Part shown: piece by piece, positions 50,462-59,321 of the stretch
How the letters are laid out: each line of letters opens with the position of its first letter
Numbering within the stretch: position 1 is the first letter of the stretch
NCBI GenBank assembly: GCA_039990395.1
Contig: JBDXFZ010000139.1
Coordinates: 124,001 to 188,000 of the forward strand
Length of the DNA stretch: 64,000 nucleotides
DNA from: CALINF01 sp039990395
Lineage (GTDB): Bacteria; Pseudomonadota; Gammaproteobacteria; Pseudomonadales; Halieaceae
Reading direction: 5' to 3'
Notes under the pieces: model-generated
Databases searched by the model: none
What the model was told of the DNA's origin: nothing
What the model saw: only the letters and a program-made list of their open reading frames with translations
Position numbers and translations under genes: made by a program

Positions 50462-52612
50462 TTAGAGCAACTGCAGGTTCGCGTACTGCACGACCAGCCA
50501 TTTGCTGCCTTCGCTGTCAAAGTTAACTTCCACGCGAGCGTTTGCACCTCGCCCTTCGAAGTTTAGCACGACGCCTTCACCAAAAATCTGATGGTATACC
50601 GCCTGACCAAGGCTAAGGCCCGTATCCGGCACTTCGGCCTGGGACAATGCACTTACGGGGCGCATCACCGTATTGTGCAATCGTACTTCCTGCAGCAGAT
50701 CTGCTGGTATCTCGCGAATGAAACGCGAAGGTGTGTTGTAGTTTTCGTTGCCATGGAGCCGTCGGGACTCGGCGTAGGTTATAACCAGCCGCTGCATTGC
50801 GCGGGTAATGCCCACGTAGCACAAGCGACGCTCCTCCTCTAAACGACCCGGCTCCTCCAGCGACATACGGTGCGGAAACAGGTTCTCCTCCATGCCTGCC
50901 AGAAACACGAGTGGAAACTCGAGACCCTTGGCTGAGTGCAGTGTCATCAGCTGTACGCTGTCTTCGTGCGCATCCGCCTGGGCATCGCCTGCATCAAGCG
51001 CCGCGTTATCGAGGAACTGTTGGAGGGGCGACAATTCCGGGTCTTCAGCAACAAACTGCTTACCGGCGTTAATCAGCTCATCGAGGTTTTCCAGTCTTGC
51101 CTGGCCTTTCTCGCCCTTTTCCTTCTCGTACAGATCTACAAGGTGAGACGCGTGATTCACATGCTCTATCAGTTCGTGTAGCGGCATTTCATCGGTGCCC
51201 GAGTCCAGCTCATTCACCAGAATACGAAAGCCATCCAACGCAGTCAGTGCTCGTGCAGGCAGGAGCTTCTCGTCTATGACTGCGGCAATCGACTGCCAGA
51301 GCGAGATAGAGCGCTCGCGAGCAGCCGTTCTCACAGTATCCAGTGTTTTACTCCCAATACCCCGCGGCGGCGTGTTGATGACGCGCTCTACGGCAGCGTC
51401 ATCGCCCCGGTTGAGTAGAAGACGCAAATAAGCCAGTGCATTACGAATTTCCAAACGCTCATAGAAGCGCTGACCACCGTAGATCCGATAGGGAATGCCA
51501 CTTCGAATCAGCGCTTCTTCTAACACCCTCGATTGTGCATTGGACCGGTACAGGATCGCTATCGAAGCCCGTTCGTTGCCCTCCTCGGCCCAAGCTTGCG
51601 CCTGTTCTACGATATATCGCGCCTCATCCTGCTCATTGAAACCAGCATAGAGCGTGATAGGTTCTCCGTTGTCGCCCGCCGTCCATAGCTCTTTGCCCAA
51701 GCGGCCGAAATTGTGCGCTATCACGCCGTTGGCGGCGCGAAGAATCGTTTGTGTTGAGCGATAGTTCTGCTCCAGTCTCACCGTCTGAGTGCCAACAAAG
51801 TCTTCTGTGAAACGCTGTATGTTCTCGATTTTTGCGCCGCGCCAGCCGTAGATAGACTGGTCATCGTCACCAACAGCCACGATCGGTATCTGTTTGCCAG
51901 CGAGCACCCTGAGCCAGGCGTATTGAATGCTATTCGTATCCTGGAACTCATCCACCAATATCTGGCGAAAGCGGCCCTGATAGTGTGCAAGCACATCGGG
52001 ATTTTTCAGCCACAGCTCATGGGCTCTAAGTAAGAGTTCGGCAAAGTCCACCATGCCACCGCGCTCACAGGCAATCTCGTAGGCACGGTAAACTTGCAAC
52101 ATGGTCTGCTGAAAGAGATCTCCTGCTGGCGCTTCAATATGCGCGGCACGCAGGCCCTCATCTTTCTGCCCATTGATGAACCACTGCGCCTGCTTGGGTG
52201 GCCAGCGGGACTCGTCCAGCTCCAGCTCCCTGCAAACGCGCTTTACCAACCGCAGTTGATCATCACCATCGAGAATTTGGAAGTTCTGCGGCAGTCCCGC
52301 CTCTTTCCAGTGCGCCTTAAGCAGCCGATGAGCGAGTCCATGAAACGTGCCTACCCACATACCGTGAGTAGGAATATGCAGCATCTCTTCGATGCGACTG
52401 CGCATCTCGCGCGCCGCCTTGTTGGTGAAGGTTACTGCCAGAATCGAGTAAGGCGAGAAGTCCAGCGCTCGAATCAGCCAAGCGATCCTATGCACCAGCA
52501 CACGCGTCTTGCCGCTACCTGCACCGGCAAGCACTAATTGATTCTGACTATCGGCCGCAACAGCTTCTCGCTGAGCGTCATTGAGAGGGGAAAGAATATC
52601 GGATACGTCCAT
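50462..52612 (-). CDS. uvrD: DNA helicase II UvrD
   Basis: 3'-5' superfamily 1 helicase for mismatch and nucleotide excision repair. The 716-residue protein has LNDAQREAVAA (Q motif), Walker A AGAGSGKTRVLVHR (about 29-42), VDEFQDTNSIQ (motif II, about 220), GDDDQSIYGWRGA (motif III), LEQNYRST and VTLHSAKGLEFP-like LMTLHSAKGLEFPLVF. It is full length against E. coli UvrD (720). ATG 52612. Being 21 bp upstream of dctP on the same strand is odd and suggests read-through rather than a functional unit. Confidence 0.97.
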   Translation of the reverse strand: MDVSDILSPLNDAQREAVAADSQNQLVLAGAGSGKTRVLVHRIAWLIRALDFSPYSILAVTFTNKAAREMRSRIEEMLHIPTHGMWVGTFHGLAHRLLKAHWKEAGLPQNFQILDGDDQLRLVKRVCRELELDESRWPPKQAQWFINGQKDEGLRAAHIEAPAGDLFQQTMLQVYRAYEIACERGGMVDFAELLLRAHELWLKNPDVLAHYQGRFRQILVDEFQDTNSIQYAWLRVLAGKQIPIVAVGDDDQSIYGWRGAKIENIQRFTEDFVGTQTVRLEQNYRSTQTILRAANGVIAHNFGRLGKELWTAGDNGEPITLYAGFNEQDEARYIVEQAQAWAEEGNERASIAILYRSNAQSRVLEEALIRSGIPYRIYGGQRFYERLEIRNALAYLRLLLNRGDDAAVERVINTPPRGIGSKTLDTVRTAARERSISLWQSIAAVIDEKLLPARALTALDGFRILVNELDSGTDEMPLHELIEHVNHASHLVDLYEKEKGEKGQARLENLDELINAGKQFVAEDPELSPLQQFLDNAALDAGDAQADAHEDSVQLMTLHSAKGLEFPLVFLAGMEENLFPHRMSLEEPGRLEEERRLCYVGITRAMQRLVITYAESRRLHGNENYNTPSRFIREIPADLLQEVRLHNTVMRPVSALSQAEVPDTGLSLGQAVYHQIFGEGVVLNFEGRGANARVEVNFDSEGSKWLVVQYANLQLL

Positions 52613-52769
52613 CGAGGCATTCTACCGAACTTCGGCGCCTTACTCATCGCTACCAACACAAAAGAGCGTGGATAAATATGGGGTGCACCAATCGATCTCG
52701 ACTAAACAGCGCCGCTTCTTGTCTGTTACCATGCTCACATAACCCGTCGCATGGAGACTCATACGCCTC

Positions 52770-54014
52770 ATGAACAACGACAACGATGACGACAGGGACA
52801 ACAACTCCGCTGACCAGCGTAGGCCATCTACCGCAGAGCCTGATCCTTTCAGGAAAGAGCCTACTTTTTCTCTTTTTGATAATGATACTGAGCTTGAAGT
52901 CGACGATATCGAAGCCGAAGACTTCGCCAGCGACTATGCCGGTGAAGGTTATGATGATGAGCCCTTCGAAGACAACGAGTTTGCCGATGAAGCTCTGCCC
53001 CCGACTGAAGACGAAGAAGTAGTTTCTGCAGAAGACCCCATCGGTAGCGTGTGGGTAGACGATGATCACGCAGAGTTAAACGAACTGTCTCCCGAGCAGC
53101 CCGACAGAACCCCTTGGGATGACGAGCCTGATGCAACAATGGCTGAAGACTATTCTGTCGATACTGAGCTCGAGAGCAGCCTTGCCCCAGTCGCCTCTGT
53201 TGCCTCTGTTGCCTCTGTTGCCGCAGCTGCTTCAGTTGGTTCAGAAGACGAGCCATCGCTTGAGTATGCAGAAGAATACTCTGAGGAAGAGCTCTGGGAA
53301 GACGAAATCGACGACGATGAGAGCGATGACGACTATGAAGACAATGAGTATGTAGAAGAGCCTCAAAAGTTGCCGGTTGGGCTGATAATCGTTGCTGTAG
53401 TAGCACTGGCGCTGCTTGCCGCAGGCGGCTACGGGGTGATTAAGGAACGTGCTGCTGCAGAAGCCGAGCTCACAGAGCTTCGCGCGAGGCTTGCCACGGC
53501 AGTAGAGCAACAAGACATAGACGTAGAAAGAGGCCGTTCTCGTGATCTGGAGTCAGAGAACGCGCGCTTGCAGGCAGAGCTTGATGCCCTCGCCAATGAC
53601 AACACCTCGCTCTCAGCCCAGGTCACTTCACTACAACAACAGCTAGAGCAGGCAGCGGCTCCCGTACAAGCTGAGCCCGTAGTAGCAAACGCTCTTCCGC
53701 AGCCGGCTCGCCCAGTAACACCTGCCAGTAACAGTGAATCACCATCAACGCCTAAGATTGAAGCTAGCAGTAGCAGCACCGAAGGCTGGTTCGTGAACTT
53801 TGGGTCCTATAGCCAGCGTGCTAAAGCACAGGAATGGGCAGACCGGCTCAAGCCCGGTAGCGGTAGTGTCATCGTGGCCGCTGCAGATAGTTCAGGGCGC
53901 TCCGTTTATCGTGTACGAATCGTAGGTCTCGCGAGTAAAGCTGACGCGCAGCGAGTCGCGGCACAGCTGGAGCGTACACACGGCCTTTCAAAGCTCTGGG
54001 TTGGCCAGCAATAG
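52770..54014 (+). CDS. SPOR-domain membrane protein with long acidic cytoplasmic tail
   Basis: A 414-residue bitopic protein. Residues 1-200 are cytosolic and extremely acidic (DDDESDDDYEDNEY near 181-194) with a VASVASVASVAAAASV repeat at about 141-156; a single membrane helix lies at 202-221, a predicted coiled coil at 226-296, a Pro/Ser linker at 297-337, and a SPOR domain at 338-412 (GWFVNFGSYSQRAKAQ, VYRVRIVGLASKADAQ). SPOR domains bind denuded peptidoglycan at the division septum, so a septal role is likely, like DedD, DamX or FtsN, but it is none of these by overall sequence. Nine-base repeats encode the VAS stretch. Confidence 0.88.
   Translation: MNNDNDDDRDNNSADQRRPSTAEPDPFRKEPTFSLFDNDTELEVDDIEAEDFASDYAGEGYDDEPFEDNEFADEALPPTEDEEVVSAEDPIGSVWVDDDHAELNELSPEQPDRTPWDDEPDATMAEDYSVDTELESSLAPVASVASVASVAAAASVGSEDEPSLEYAEEYSEEELWEDEIDDDESDDDYEDNEYVEEPQKLPVGLIIVAVVALALLAAGGYGVIKERAAAEAELTELRARLATAVEQQDIDVERGRSRDLESENARLQAELDALANDNTSLSAQVTSLQQQLEQAAAPVQAEPVVANALPQPARPVTPASNSESPSTPKIEASSSSTEGWFVNFGSYSQRAKAQEWADRLKPGSGSVIVAAADSSGRSVYRVRIVGLASKADAQRVAAQLERTHGLSKLWVGQQ
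53190..53220 (+). repeat. Nine-base in-frame tandem repeat
   Basis: GTCGCCTCT followed by two copies of GTTGCCTCT and a partial GTTGCC encode VAS-VAS-VAS-V in the SPOR protein. Being multiples of three, gain or loss of copies by strand slippage would change length without a frameshift. Confidence 0.8.
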
Positions 54015-54097
54015 TCCTGCGCTCGTACTGCTTGGCAGCCTCGCGATGTCCTGCTAATGTGGCGCATTTACATAATTACGAAGCAGAGAGACCTCAT

Positions 54098-54469
54098 ATG
54101 AAATCGATAAAATCCACCCTGCTGGCGCTGTCTCTGGTTGCCACTCCCGCCATGGCACTGGACTGTGATATGCCAGAAGCACCCACCATGCCAGATGGAG
54201 CTAGCTCAACAATGGAAGACATGCTCGAAGGTCAAAAAGCGGTTAAGGCTTTTCAGGCCGCCAATATCGACTACATGGCTTGCGTAGAAAAAGCGATGAA
54301 TACCGCAGAAACTGCGGCACAAGCAGCCAGCGACGGTGACAAAGCGACCAGCGAGGAAGCCTATAACCAGCTGGTAGAGACCTACAACGCCGCTGTTTCT
54401 GTGGAAGAGGAAGTCGCTGGGCAGTTTAACTCCGAGATCCGCGAATATAAGGCCGCCAACGCCGAGTAA
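54098..54469 (+). CDS. Small periplasmic helical protein, two cysteines
   Basis: A 123-residue protein: signal peptide 1-20 (LLALSLVATPAMA, cleavage before LDCDMP), then a mature part that is nearly all helical by eye, with a Pro-rich start CDMPEAPTMPDGASS, EDMLEGQKAVKAFQ and DYMACVEKAM. The two cysteines could form a disulfide. Similar short proteins (PDG followed by GQKAVKAF) recur in marine Gammaproteobacteria, but I know no function. ATG 54098 follows AGAGAGA. A strong terminator follows, so it is likely a single-gene unit. Confidence 0.8.
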   Translation: MKSIKSTLLALSLVATPAMALDCDMPEAPTMPDGASSTMEDMLEGQKAVKAFQAANIDYMACVEKAMNTAETAAQAASDGDKATSEEAYNQLVETYNAAVSVEEEVAGQFNSEIREYKAANAE

Positions 54470-54483
54470 TCGGCGTCACAAAG

Positions 54484-54519
54484 TAGGACTGTGCCGCCCA
54501 TCGGGGCGACACGGTCCTA
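54484..54519 (+). terminator. Terminator after the small periplasmic gene
   Basis: TAGGAC (54484-54489) pairs with GTCCTA (54514-54519), continued by GTG/CAC and CGCCC/GGGCG with single unpaired bases, around an ATCG loop, followed by TTCTCTTT. It begins 14 bp after the stop codon. Confidence 0.78.
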
Positions 54520-54560
54520 TTCTCTTTAGGTGCCTAACTACCTGATTGACTCATGCACCA

Positions 54561-55037
54561 TCAATAAATCTTGAGCTTCAGCGTTGTGCTCTCACAATGA
54601 GGGACTGATACGTTGTAGCTGTACATCCCTTTCGGAATATTCTTGGTTTTCACCCGGCAGCGTAACTTGCCTTTCTTGTTGCTCTTGAAGTTACAGTCAC
54701 TCTCGCCTTTTGTAATGAATGGATTAGTGTCTCCTTGATCAAACCCTATGGTGAAAGATTCCTTACCGTCCATCTGCCAGGTAATGTGTTTTTCCTGCCG
54801 GGTGCAAACGCAGCCCTCATCTTTGGAACAGTCTTCTCGACCGTTCGCCTTTTTATTCTTGCAGTTATCCTTGTCACCCTTGAAATAGGCCGATACCTCA
54901 CACTGTGAACCATTGTCCACGGCCTTGATCCAGACTTTCTGCTCGGTTGCGTCAGCCAGCAGTGACGGGCTGAAACTGCAGATGGCCGTAACCAACAGCG
55001 CCTTAAGCACAACATTCACGCGCAGCATATTTATCAT
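54561..55037 (-). CDS. Cysteine-rich secreted protein, unknown
   Basis: A 158-residue protein with a signal peptide (about 1-28, VLKALLVTAICSFSPSLLA) and eight cysteines in the mature part (46, 59, 70, 76, 78, 115, 127, 148), enough for four disulfides; the middle is lysine-rich (GDKDNCKNKKANGREDCSKDEGCVC). No family is recognised. A predicted beta-rich C-terminus ends CESTTLKLKIY. ATG 55037 follows GAGGAAAA; an ATG three codons later is possible. Its neighbours are unrelated, and the 183 bp upstream to glmS hold nothing I can identify. Confidence 0.65.
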   Translation of the reverse strand: MINMLRVNVVLKALLVTAICSFSPSLLADATEQKVWIKAVDNGSQCEVSAYFKGDKDNCKNKKANGREDCSKDEGCVCTRQEKHITWQMDGKESFTIGFDQGDTNPFITKGESDCNFKSNKKGKLRCRVKTKNIPKGMYSYNVSVPHCESTTLKLKIY

Positions 55038-55220
55038 CCAGTTTTCCTCGTTATAACTAAAAGCTTAACCTGAGGTGTAATGGTGCTAACCCGACACCGA
55101 ACCACCGGCCATGTCACGAACCAAGACGCGCTCGCGGCTCAGAAAGATCGAAAACAGTATAGTACACGTCGAGCACGCTACGCATTGACTGGCCCCGCCT
55201 CTATGTCTAACCAACTGCCG

Positions 55221-57050
55221 CTATTCAACCGTCACCGACTTGGCCAGATTACGCGGCTTATCCACATCAGTGCCTTTCTGCAGCGCAACATGGTACGACA
55301 GTAACTGCAAGGCGACGGTATAGAGCACGGGCTTCAAACTTTCCGGGCAGTGCGGCATTGGCAAAACATGCACTCTTTGTTCATCTTTGAACCCATCAAC
55401 ATTGTCGGCAAATACATAAAGCTCCCCACCCCTTGATCGCACCTCCTCCAGGTTGGATTTCAACTTTTCCAGCAAGTCATCATTAGGCGCGACAGCGATA
55501 ACGGGCATGTCGGCATCTACAAGGGCCAATGGGCCGTGCTTTAGTTCGCCGGCCGGATAGGCTTCGGCGTGGATATAGGAGATCTCCTTGAGTTTCAGTG
55601 CCCCCTCCATCGCGATGGGATAGTGAACACCGCGGCCGAGAAAGAGCGCGTGATGCTTTTGAATAAAAGCTTCCGACATATGCTGTATATCACGGTCGAG
55701 TTGTAACACTTGATCGACCCAGGCGGGAAGCTCGCGCATTTCTTCCAGTAGCTGTTGCTCGAGCTTTTTATCAAGCCCGTGTCTGCGCCCCAACGCGATG
55801 GTCAGTAGCAAGAATGCGACGAGCTGCGTTGTAAACGCCTTGGTGGAAGCCACTCCTATTTCAGTACCTGCGAGAGTCAGGAAAGCCAGCTCGCTCTCAC
55901 GCACCAGTGAGGAGTTGTCCACGTTTGCGATTACAAGACTACCCAAAAACTCAGCCTCTGTTGCATTGCGTAAAGCCGCCAATGTGTCTGCGGTTTCTCC
56001 AGACTGAGAAACAGTAACCAGCAAGGTATTGGCATGTTGCTTGCGCTTTCGATAGCGAAATTCAGAGGCCACTTCCACTTCACAGGGTATGCCCGCGATG
56101 TCTTCCAGCCAGTAGCGCGCGACCAGGCCCGCATGAAAACTGGTACCGCAGGCAACGATCTGTACGGATTCAACCTGATCGAAGAGCTTCGCTGCCCCGG
56201 GCCCGAAACGGTCGTCTAACAAAGGACCATCGGCGACTGGTCCTAGCGTTGCTGCTAAGGCACGTGGCTGCTCATATATCTCCTTAAGCATAAAATGCTC
56301 AAACTCACCGCGATCAGCCACTTCGAAGGCTGCTGATATGGTCGTTTGCGGCCGGGTTACCGGTTCACCCGAGGAGGCGAATATCGACAGCTGCGTTGGG
56401 GTGGCCGATACAACATCACCCTCTTCAAGATAGATAAACCTATCGGTCACCTGACGCAGCGCCATTTGGTCTGACGCAAGAAAGTTCTCGCCTATACCCA
56501 CACCAATCACCAGTGGGCTACCTTCGCGGGCGGCTACGATTTCTTCTGGGTGTTGGGTATCAATTGCTGCCAGTGCATAGGCGCCTTCCAGCCGCTCTAC
56601 CGTGGCTTGCATTGCTGCTAACAGGCTCTGGCCGGCATTGAGTTGCTGGCCAAGCAGGTGTACGACAACCTCAGTGTCAGTCGCGGAGCTAAATTCAAAC
56701 CCCTCTGACTTGAGCTCACTCCTTAGTTGCACATGGTTTTCAATAATGCCGTTGTGAACCAGAGCAACGCGCTCGGACGAGATGTGCGGATGAGCATTCG
56801 CCGCCGAGGGTTCCCCGTGCGTTGCCCAGCGCGTGTGTGCTATTCCTACACAGCCCAGGATAGGTTGCATTGACTGGGACTGCTCCAATACAGCAACTTT
56901 GCCTTGCTGCTTGTGCATCTGCAGGTGGCGCTCATTGTCGATCAGCGCCATGCCCGCGGAATCATAGCCCCGGTATTCCAGACGGCGTAGACCCTCCAGT
57001 AGAATTTCCGAAACCTCTCTTCTGGCCGTTGCAGCCACTATTCCGCACAT
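55221..57050 (-). CDS. glmS: Glutamine--fructose-6-phosphate aminotransferase (isomerizing)
   Basis: First step of UDP-GlcNAc synthesis, making glucosamine 6-phosphate from fructose 6-phosphate and glutamine. ATG 57050 is fixed by the catalytic Cys2 in MCGIVA. The 609-residue protein has the Ntn glutaminase domain (1-240) and two SIS sugar-binding domains (about 290-430 and 460-600, with ACGTSFHAGL and SQSGETADT), ending DKPRNLAKSVTVE. It starts one base after the glmU stop, so the two are translationally coupled. Sequence downstream shows no glmS ribozyme, which belongs to Gram-positives. Confidence 0.98.
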   Translation of the reverse strand: MCGIVAATARREVSEILLEGLRRLEYRGYDSAGMALIDNERHLQMHKQQGKVAVLEQSQSMQPILGCVGIAHTRWATHGEPSAANAHPHISSERVALVHNGIIENHVQLRSELKSEGFEFSSATDTEVVVHLLGQQLNAGQSLLAAMQATVERLEGAYALAAIDTQHPEEIVAAREGSPLVIGVGIGENFLASDQMALRQVTDRFIYLEEGDVVSATPTQLSIFASSGEPVTRPQTTISAAFEVADRGEFEHFMLKEIYEQPRALAATLGPVADGPLLDDRFGPGAAKLFDQVESVQIVACGTSFHAGLVARYWLEDIAGIPCEVEVASEFRYRKRKQHANTLLVTVSQSGETADTLAALRNATEAEFLGSLVIANVDNSSLVRESELAFLTLAGTEIGVASTKAFTTQLVAFLLLTIALGRRHGLDKKLEQQLLEEMRELPAWVDQVLQLDRDIQHMSEAFIQKHHALFLGRGVHYPIAMEGALKLKEISYIHAEAYPAGELKHGPLALVDADMPVIAVAPNDDLLEKLKSNLEEVRSRGGELYVFADNVDGFKDEQRVHVLPMPHCPESLKPVLYTVALQLLSYHVALQKGTDVDKPRNLAKSVTVE

Positions 57051-57051
57051 C

Positions 57052-58428
57052 TCAACTCTCTCCTTGCGTTGATTTCTGCGGCCGCGTCCAGCCTTCAATG
57101 TTGCGCTGCTTTGCCCGGCTCACAGCCAGGTTGCCAGCACCCACAGCCTTGGTGACAGTGGAGCCGGCAGCAACAAAGCCCTCCGATTCGATCGTGACGG
57201 GTGCGACCAACGTGGAATTAGAACCAACAAAAACACCATCACCAATGCGGGTAAGATGCTTGTTCACACCATCGTAGTTGCAAGTGATTGTGCCAGCACC
57301 CACGTTTACACTAGCGCCCATTTCGCAATCACCCACATACGACAAATGGTTGACCTTGCTACCCGCGCCTATGCGAGCCTTCTTCGTTTCAACGAAATTG
57401 CCAATCCGTGCGCCCGCTGCCAACTCAGTGCCTGGGCGCAGACGAGCATAAGGACCCACGGATGCGCCACGCTCCACTAGCGCGCCCTCGAGATGCGAGA
57501 AAGGATGGATGTCACAATCGGCGCCGATACGAGAATTGGCTACGACACAGTTAGGACCGATGCGCACATCGTCACCGAGTTCAACTGTGCCTATGAACAC
57601 AGCATTGATGTCGATAAACACATTTTTTCCACAGCGCAGGCTGCCACGCACATCTATCCGGCTGGCATCTGCCAACGTTACGCCTTCGCGCATCAACGCC
57701 TGCGCAGCGCGCATTTGATATTCGCGTTCTACTGCGTGCAGCTGAGCGCGATCGTTCACGCCGAGCACATCCATCTCATCCGTTACGAGAGTACTGGTAA
57801 TGGACTTACCCGCGTTTAGCACCAAAGGCAGAATATCGGGTAAATAATACTCGCCCTGACTATTGTCGTTGTTCACCTGCGGAAGGTAGTGCTTCAGATC
57901 AGCCGCTGGCGATGCCAGTACGCCCGTATTAATCTCAGCGATTGATCGCTGCTCTGCCGAAGCGTCCTTGTCCTCCACCACACCGAGTAGCTCGCCCGTC
58001 TGAGAGCGCAATATGCGACCATAGCCCGCTGGGTCAGCCAGCTTTGCGGTCAACAGCGCAGGGCCGGCTTTACTGGCCTGTATCAAATCTTGAAGTGACT
58101 CGAGCCTCAGCAAGGGCACATCGCCATACAGTACTACTACCTGGCTGTCTTGCGACAGGGCGGGAATAGCCTGCATGACAGCATGCCCCGTACCCAACCG
58201 CTCGGCCTGAAAATGCCATTGCAGGTCGGCAATATCGCTGCACTCAGCCTGCACCTGTTCTGCGCCATGCCCCACGACGACATGGATAGCAGCAGGATTC
58301 AACAAAGATGCAGTGTCAATAACGTGGCGCAGCAAAGACTTTCCGGCCACCTGATGCAGCACTTTGGGAAGCGAAGACTGCATGCGCGTACCCTGACCAG
58401 CCGCAAGAATAATGATTTCAACAGACAT
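57052..58428 (-). CDS. glmU: Bifunctional GlcN-1-P acetyltransferase / GlcNAc-1-P uridylyltransferase
   Basis: Last two steps of UDP-GlcNAc synthesis. ATG 58428 (MSVEIIILAAGQGTRMQS) gives 458 residues. Uridylyltransferase domain 1-230 has the LAAGQGTRM loop and VVLYGDVPLL; the C-terminal left-handed beta-helix acetyltransferase has GVFVGSNSTLVAPVTI and GAGTITCNYDGVNKH. It heads the glmU-glmS pair, 123 bp from the divergent TrmB-like regulator, and one copy of the TTGTCA-N9-TGACA dyad lies 37-57 bp before its start codon. Confidence 0.98.
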   Translation of the reverse strand: MSVEIIILAAGQGTRMQSSLPKVLHQVAGKSLLRHVIDTASLLNPAAIHVVVGHGAEQVQAECSDIADLQWHFQAERLGTGHAVMQAIPALSQDSQVVVLYGDVPLLRLESLQDLIQASKAGPALLTAKLADPAGYGRILRSQTGELLGVVEDKDASAEQRSIAEINTGVLASPAADLKHYLPQVNNDNSQGEYYLPDILPLVLNAGKSITSTLVTDEMDVLGVNDRAQLHAVEREYQMRAAQALMREGVTLADASRIDVRGSLRCGKNVFIDINAVFIGTVELGDDVRIGPNCVVANSRIGADCDIHPFSHLEGALVERGASVGPYARLRPGTELAAGARIGNFVETKKARIGAGSKVNHLSYVGDCEMGASVNVGAGTITCNYDGVNKHLTRIGDGVFVGSNSTLVAPVTIESEGFVAAGSTVTKAVGAGNLAVSRAKQRNIEGWTRPQKSTQGES

Positions 58429-58464
58429 AAGAACTCTCTTGCTAGAACGCGCCACCGGCGCCTA

Positions 58465-58485
58465 TTGTCACTTGATTTTTGACAT
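58465..58485. promoter_or_regulatory. Candidate operator 1 (TTGTCA-N9-TGACAT)
   Basis: Inverted repeat TTGTCA (58465-58470), spacer of 9, TGACAT (58480-58485). It lies in the probable glmU leader or promoter, and it overlaps a consensus -35 TTGACA (58479-58484) pointing toward the TrmB-like gene. Its sequence, spacing and location match operator 2. Presumed target of the adjacent regulator. Confidence 0.6.
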
Positions 58486-58537
58486 TATTATGAAAGAAGG
58501 CGCATATTAAACAGTACGTTTTCAAATACAACGAGGT

Positions 58538-58558
58538 TTGTCAGAAAAAATATGACAA
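58538..58558. promoter_or_regulatory. Candidate operator 2 (TTGTCA-N9-TGACAA)
   Basis: Perfect 6-bp inverted repeat TTGTCA (58538-58543) with 9-bp spacer and TGACAA (58553-58558), overlapping the start codon of the TrmB-like gene. Centre-to-centre distance from operator 1 is 73 bp, near seven helical turns, so two bound dimers would face the same side of the DNA. Suggests autoregulation. Confidence 0.6.
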
Positions 58559-59298
58559 CAATTCAAGAAAGCCTTGGAACGCTGGGCCTCAGCCCTAGAG
58601 AGGTAAGCGTATACCAGGCGCTATTAAAGCTGGGACCTGCTTCTATACGGGATGTTGCGAGTGAATCAGGCGTCAATCGGGGCACCACATACGAGACCCT
58701 GAAAACCCTCGCAAGCAAAGGTGTAGTGAACTATTTTCCACGAGGCAAGCGACGTGTATTCCAGGCAGAAGACCCTGAGCGCCTGCTAAGCCTGGGGGAG
58801 AAGCGTCAACAGGCTTTGGCTCAAGCAATGGACAAATTGCGGCGTGATGTGATTCCTGCATTGAAACAAAGCCAGACGGAGTTCAGCCCGGGTAACGTGC
58901 GCTTTTATGAAGGTGACGACGGTGTAGAACTGGTGCTGCGCGACATTCTGGATGGCGCCGCTCTTTCGCCCACTCGCAGCTATTCGGTTATCTCAGCCAA
59001 GACCTTACGCAAGCATCTTTATCGTCCGTTTCCCAACTTTACCCGACAGCGAGAGGCCAGAGGCATTAGCGTTCGGGTACTTGCCGTTGGGGAAGGGGGC
59101 GACGACGCCGAGCTGGCTGAGCGCAAGTGGCTACCCGGCAAGCCGACCGCCGATGCTTCATACATCGCGATCTATCCTCCCAAAGTCGCCATGATTACGT
59201 TGGCGGATGAAAACTATCCTGTGGTCGTCATTATTGACTCGGCGGCGATAGCATCCACCCAGCAAATTTTGTTCGACGCCTTATGGGAGCTATTGTAG
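58552..59298 (+). CDS. TrmB-family transcriptional regulator, presumed regulator of glmUS
   Basis: A 248-residue protein with an N-terminal winged helix of TrmB type (about 8-75: LGLSPREVSVYQALLKLGPASI, GVNRGTTYETLKTLASKGVV), a helical linker (about 78-105) and a C-terminal ligand-binding-like domain. TrmB regulators sense sugars in Archaea; bacterial functions are mostly uncharacterised. It is divergent from glmU and two matching operator-like dyads lie in the intergenic region, so control of amino-sugar synthesis and itself is likely, but that is inference. In Pseudomonas a DeoR-type GlmR holds the comparable position. It ends 65 bp from convergent atpC. Confidence 0.85.
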   Translation: MTTIQESLGTLGLSPREVSVYQALLKLGPASIRDVASESGVNRGTTYETLKTLASKGVVNYFPRGKRRVFQAEDPERLLSLGEKRQQALAQAMDKLRRDVIPALKQSQTEFSPGNVRFYEGDDGVELVLRDILDGAALSPTRSYSVISAKTLRKHLYRPFPNFTRQREARGISVRVLAVGEGGDDAELAERKWLPGKPTADASYIAIYPPKVAMITLADENYPVVVIIDSAAIASTQQILFDALWELL

Positions 59299-59321
59299 CA
59301 ACGCGAAAAACAGGCACAAAA

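Noticed and set aside
52861..53406. 181-codon antisense frame over the SPOR gene
   Set aside because: Gln/Leu/Arg-rich low-complexity product, the mirror image of the acidic codons on the coding strand; no start context or family.
55080..55304. Possible small gene between the Cys-rich gene and glmS
   Set aside because: Its 3' half is antisense to the glmS end, the product has no recognisable motif and no ribosome-binding site; the intergenic part appears empty.
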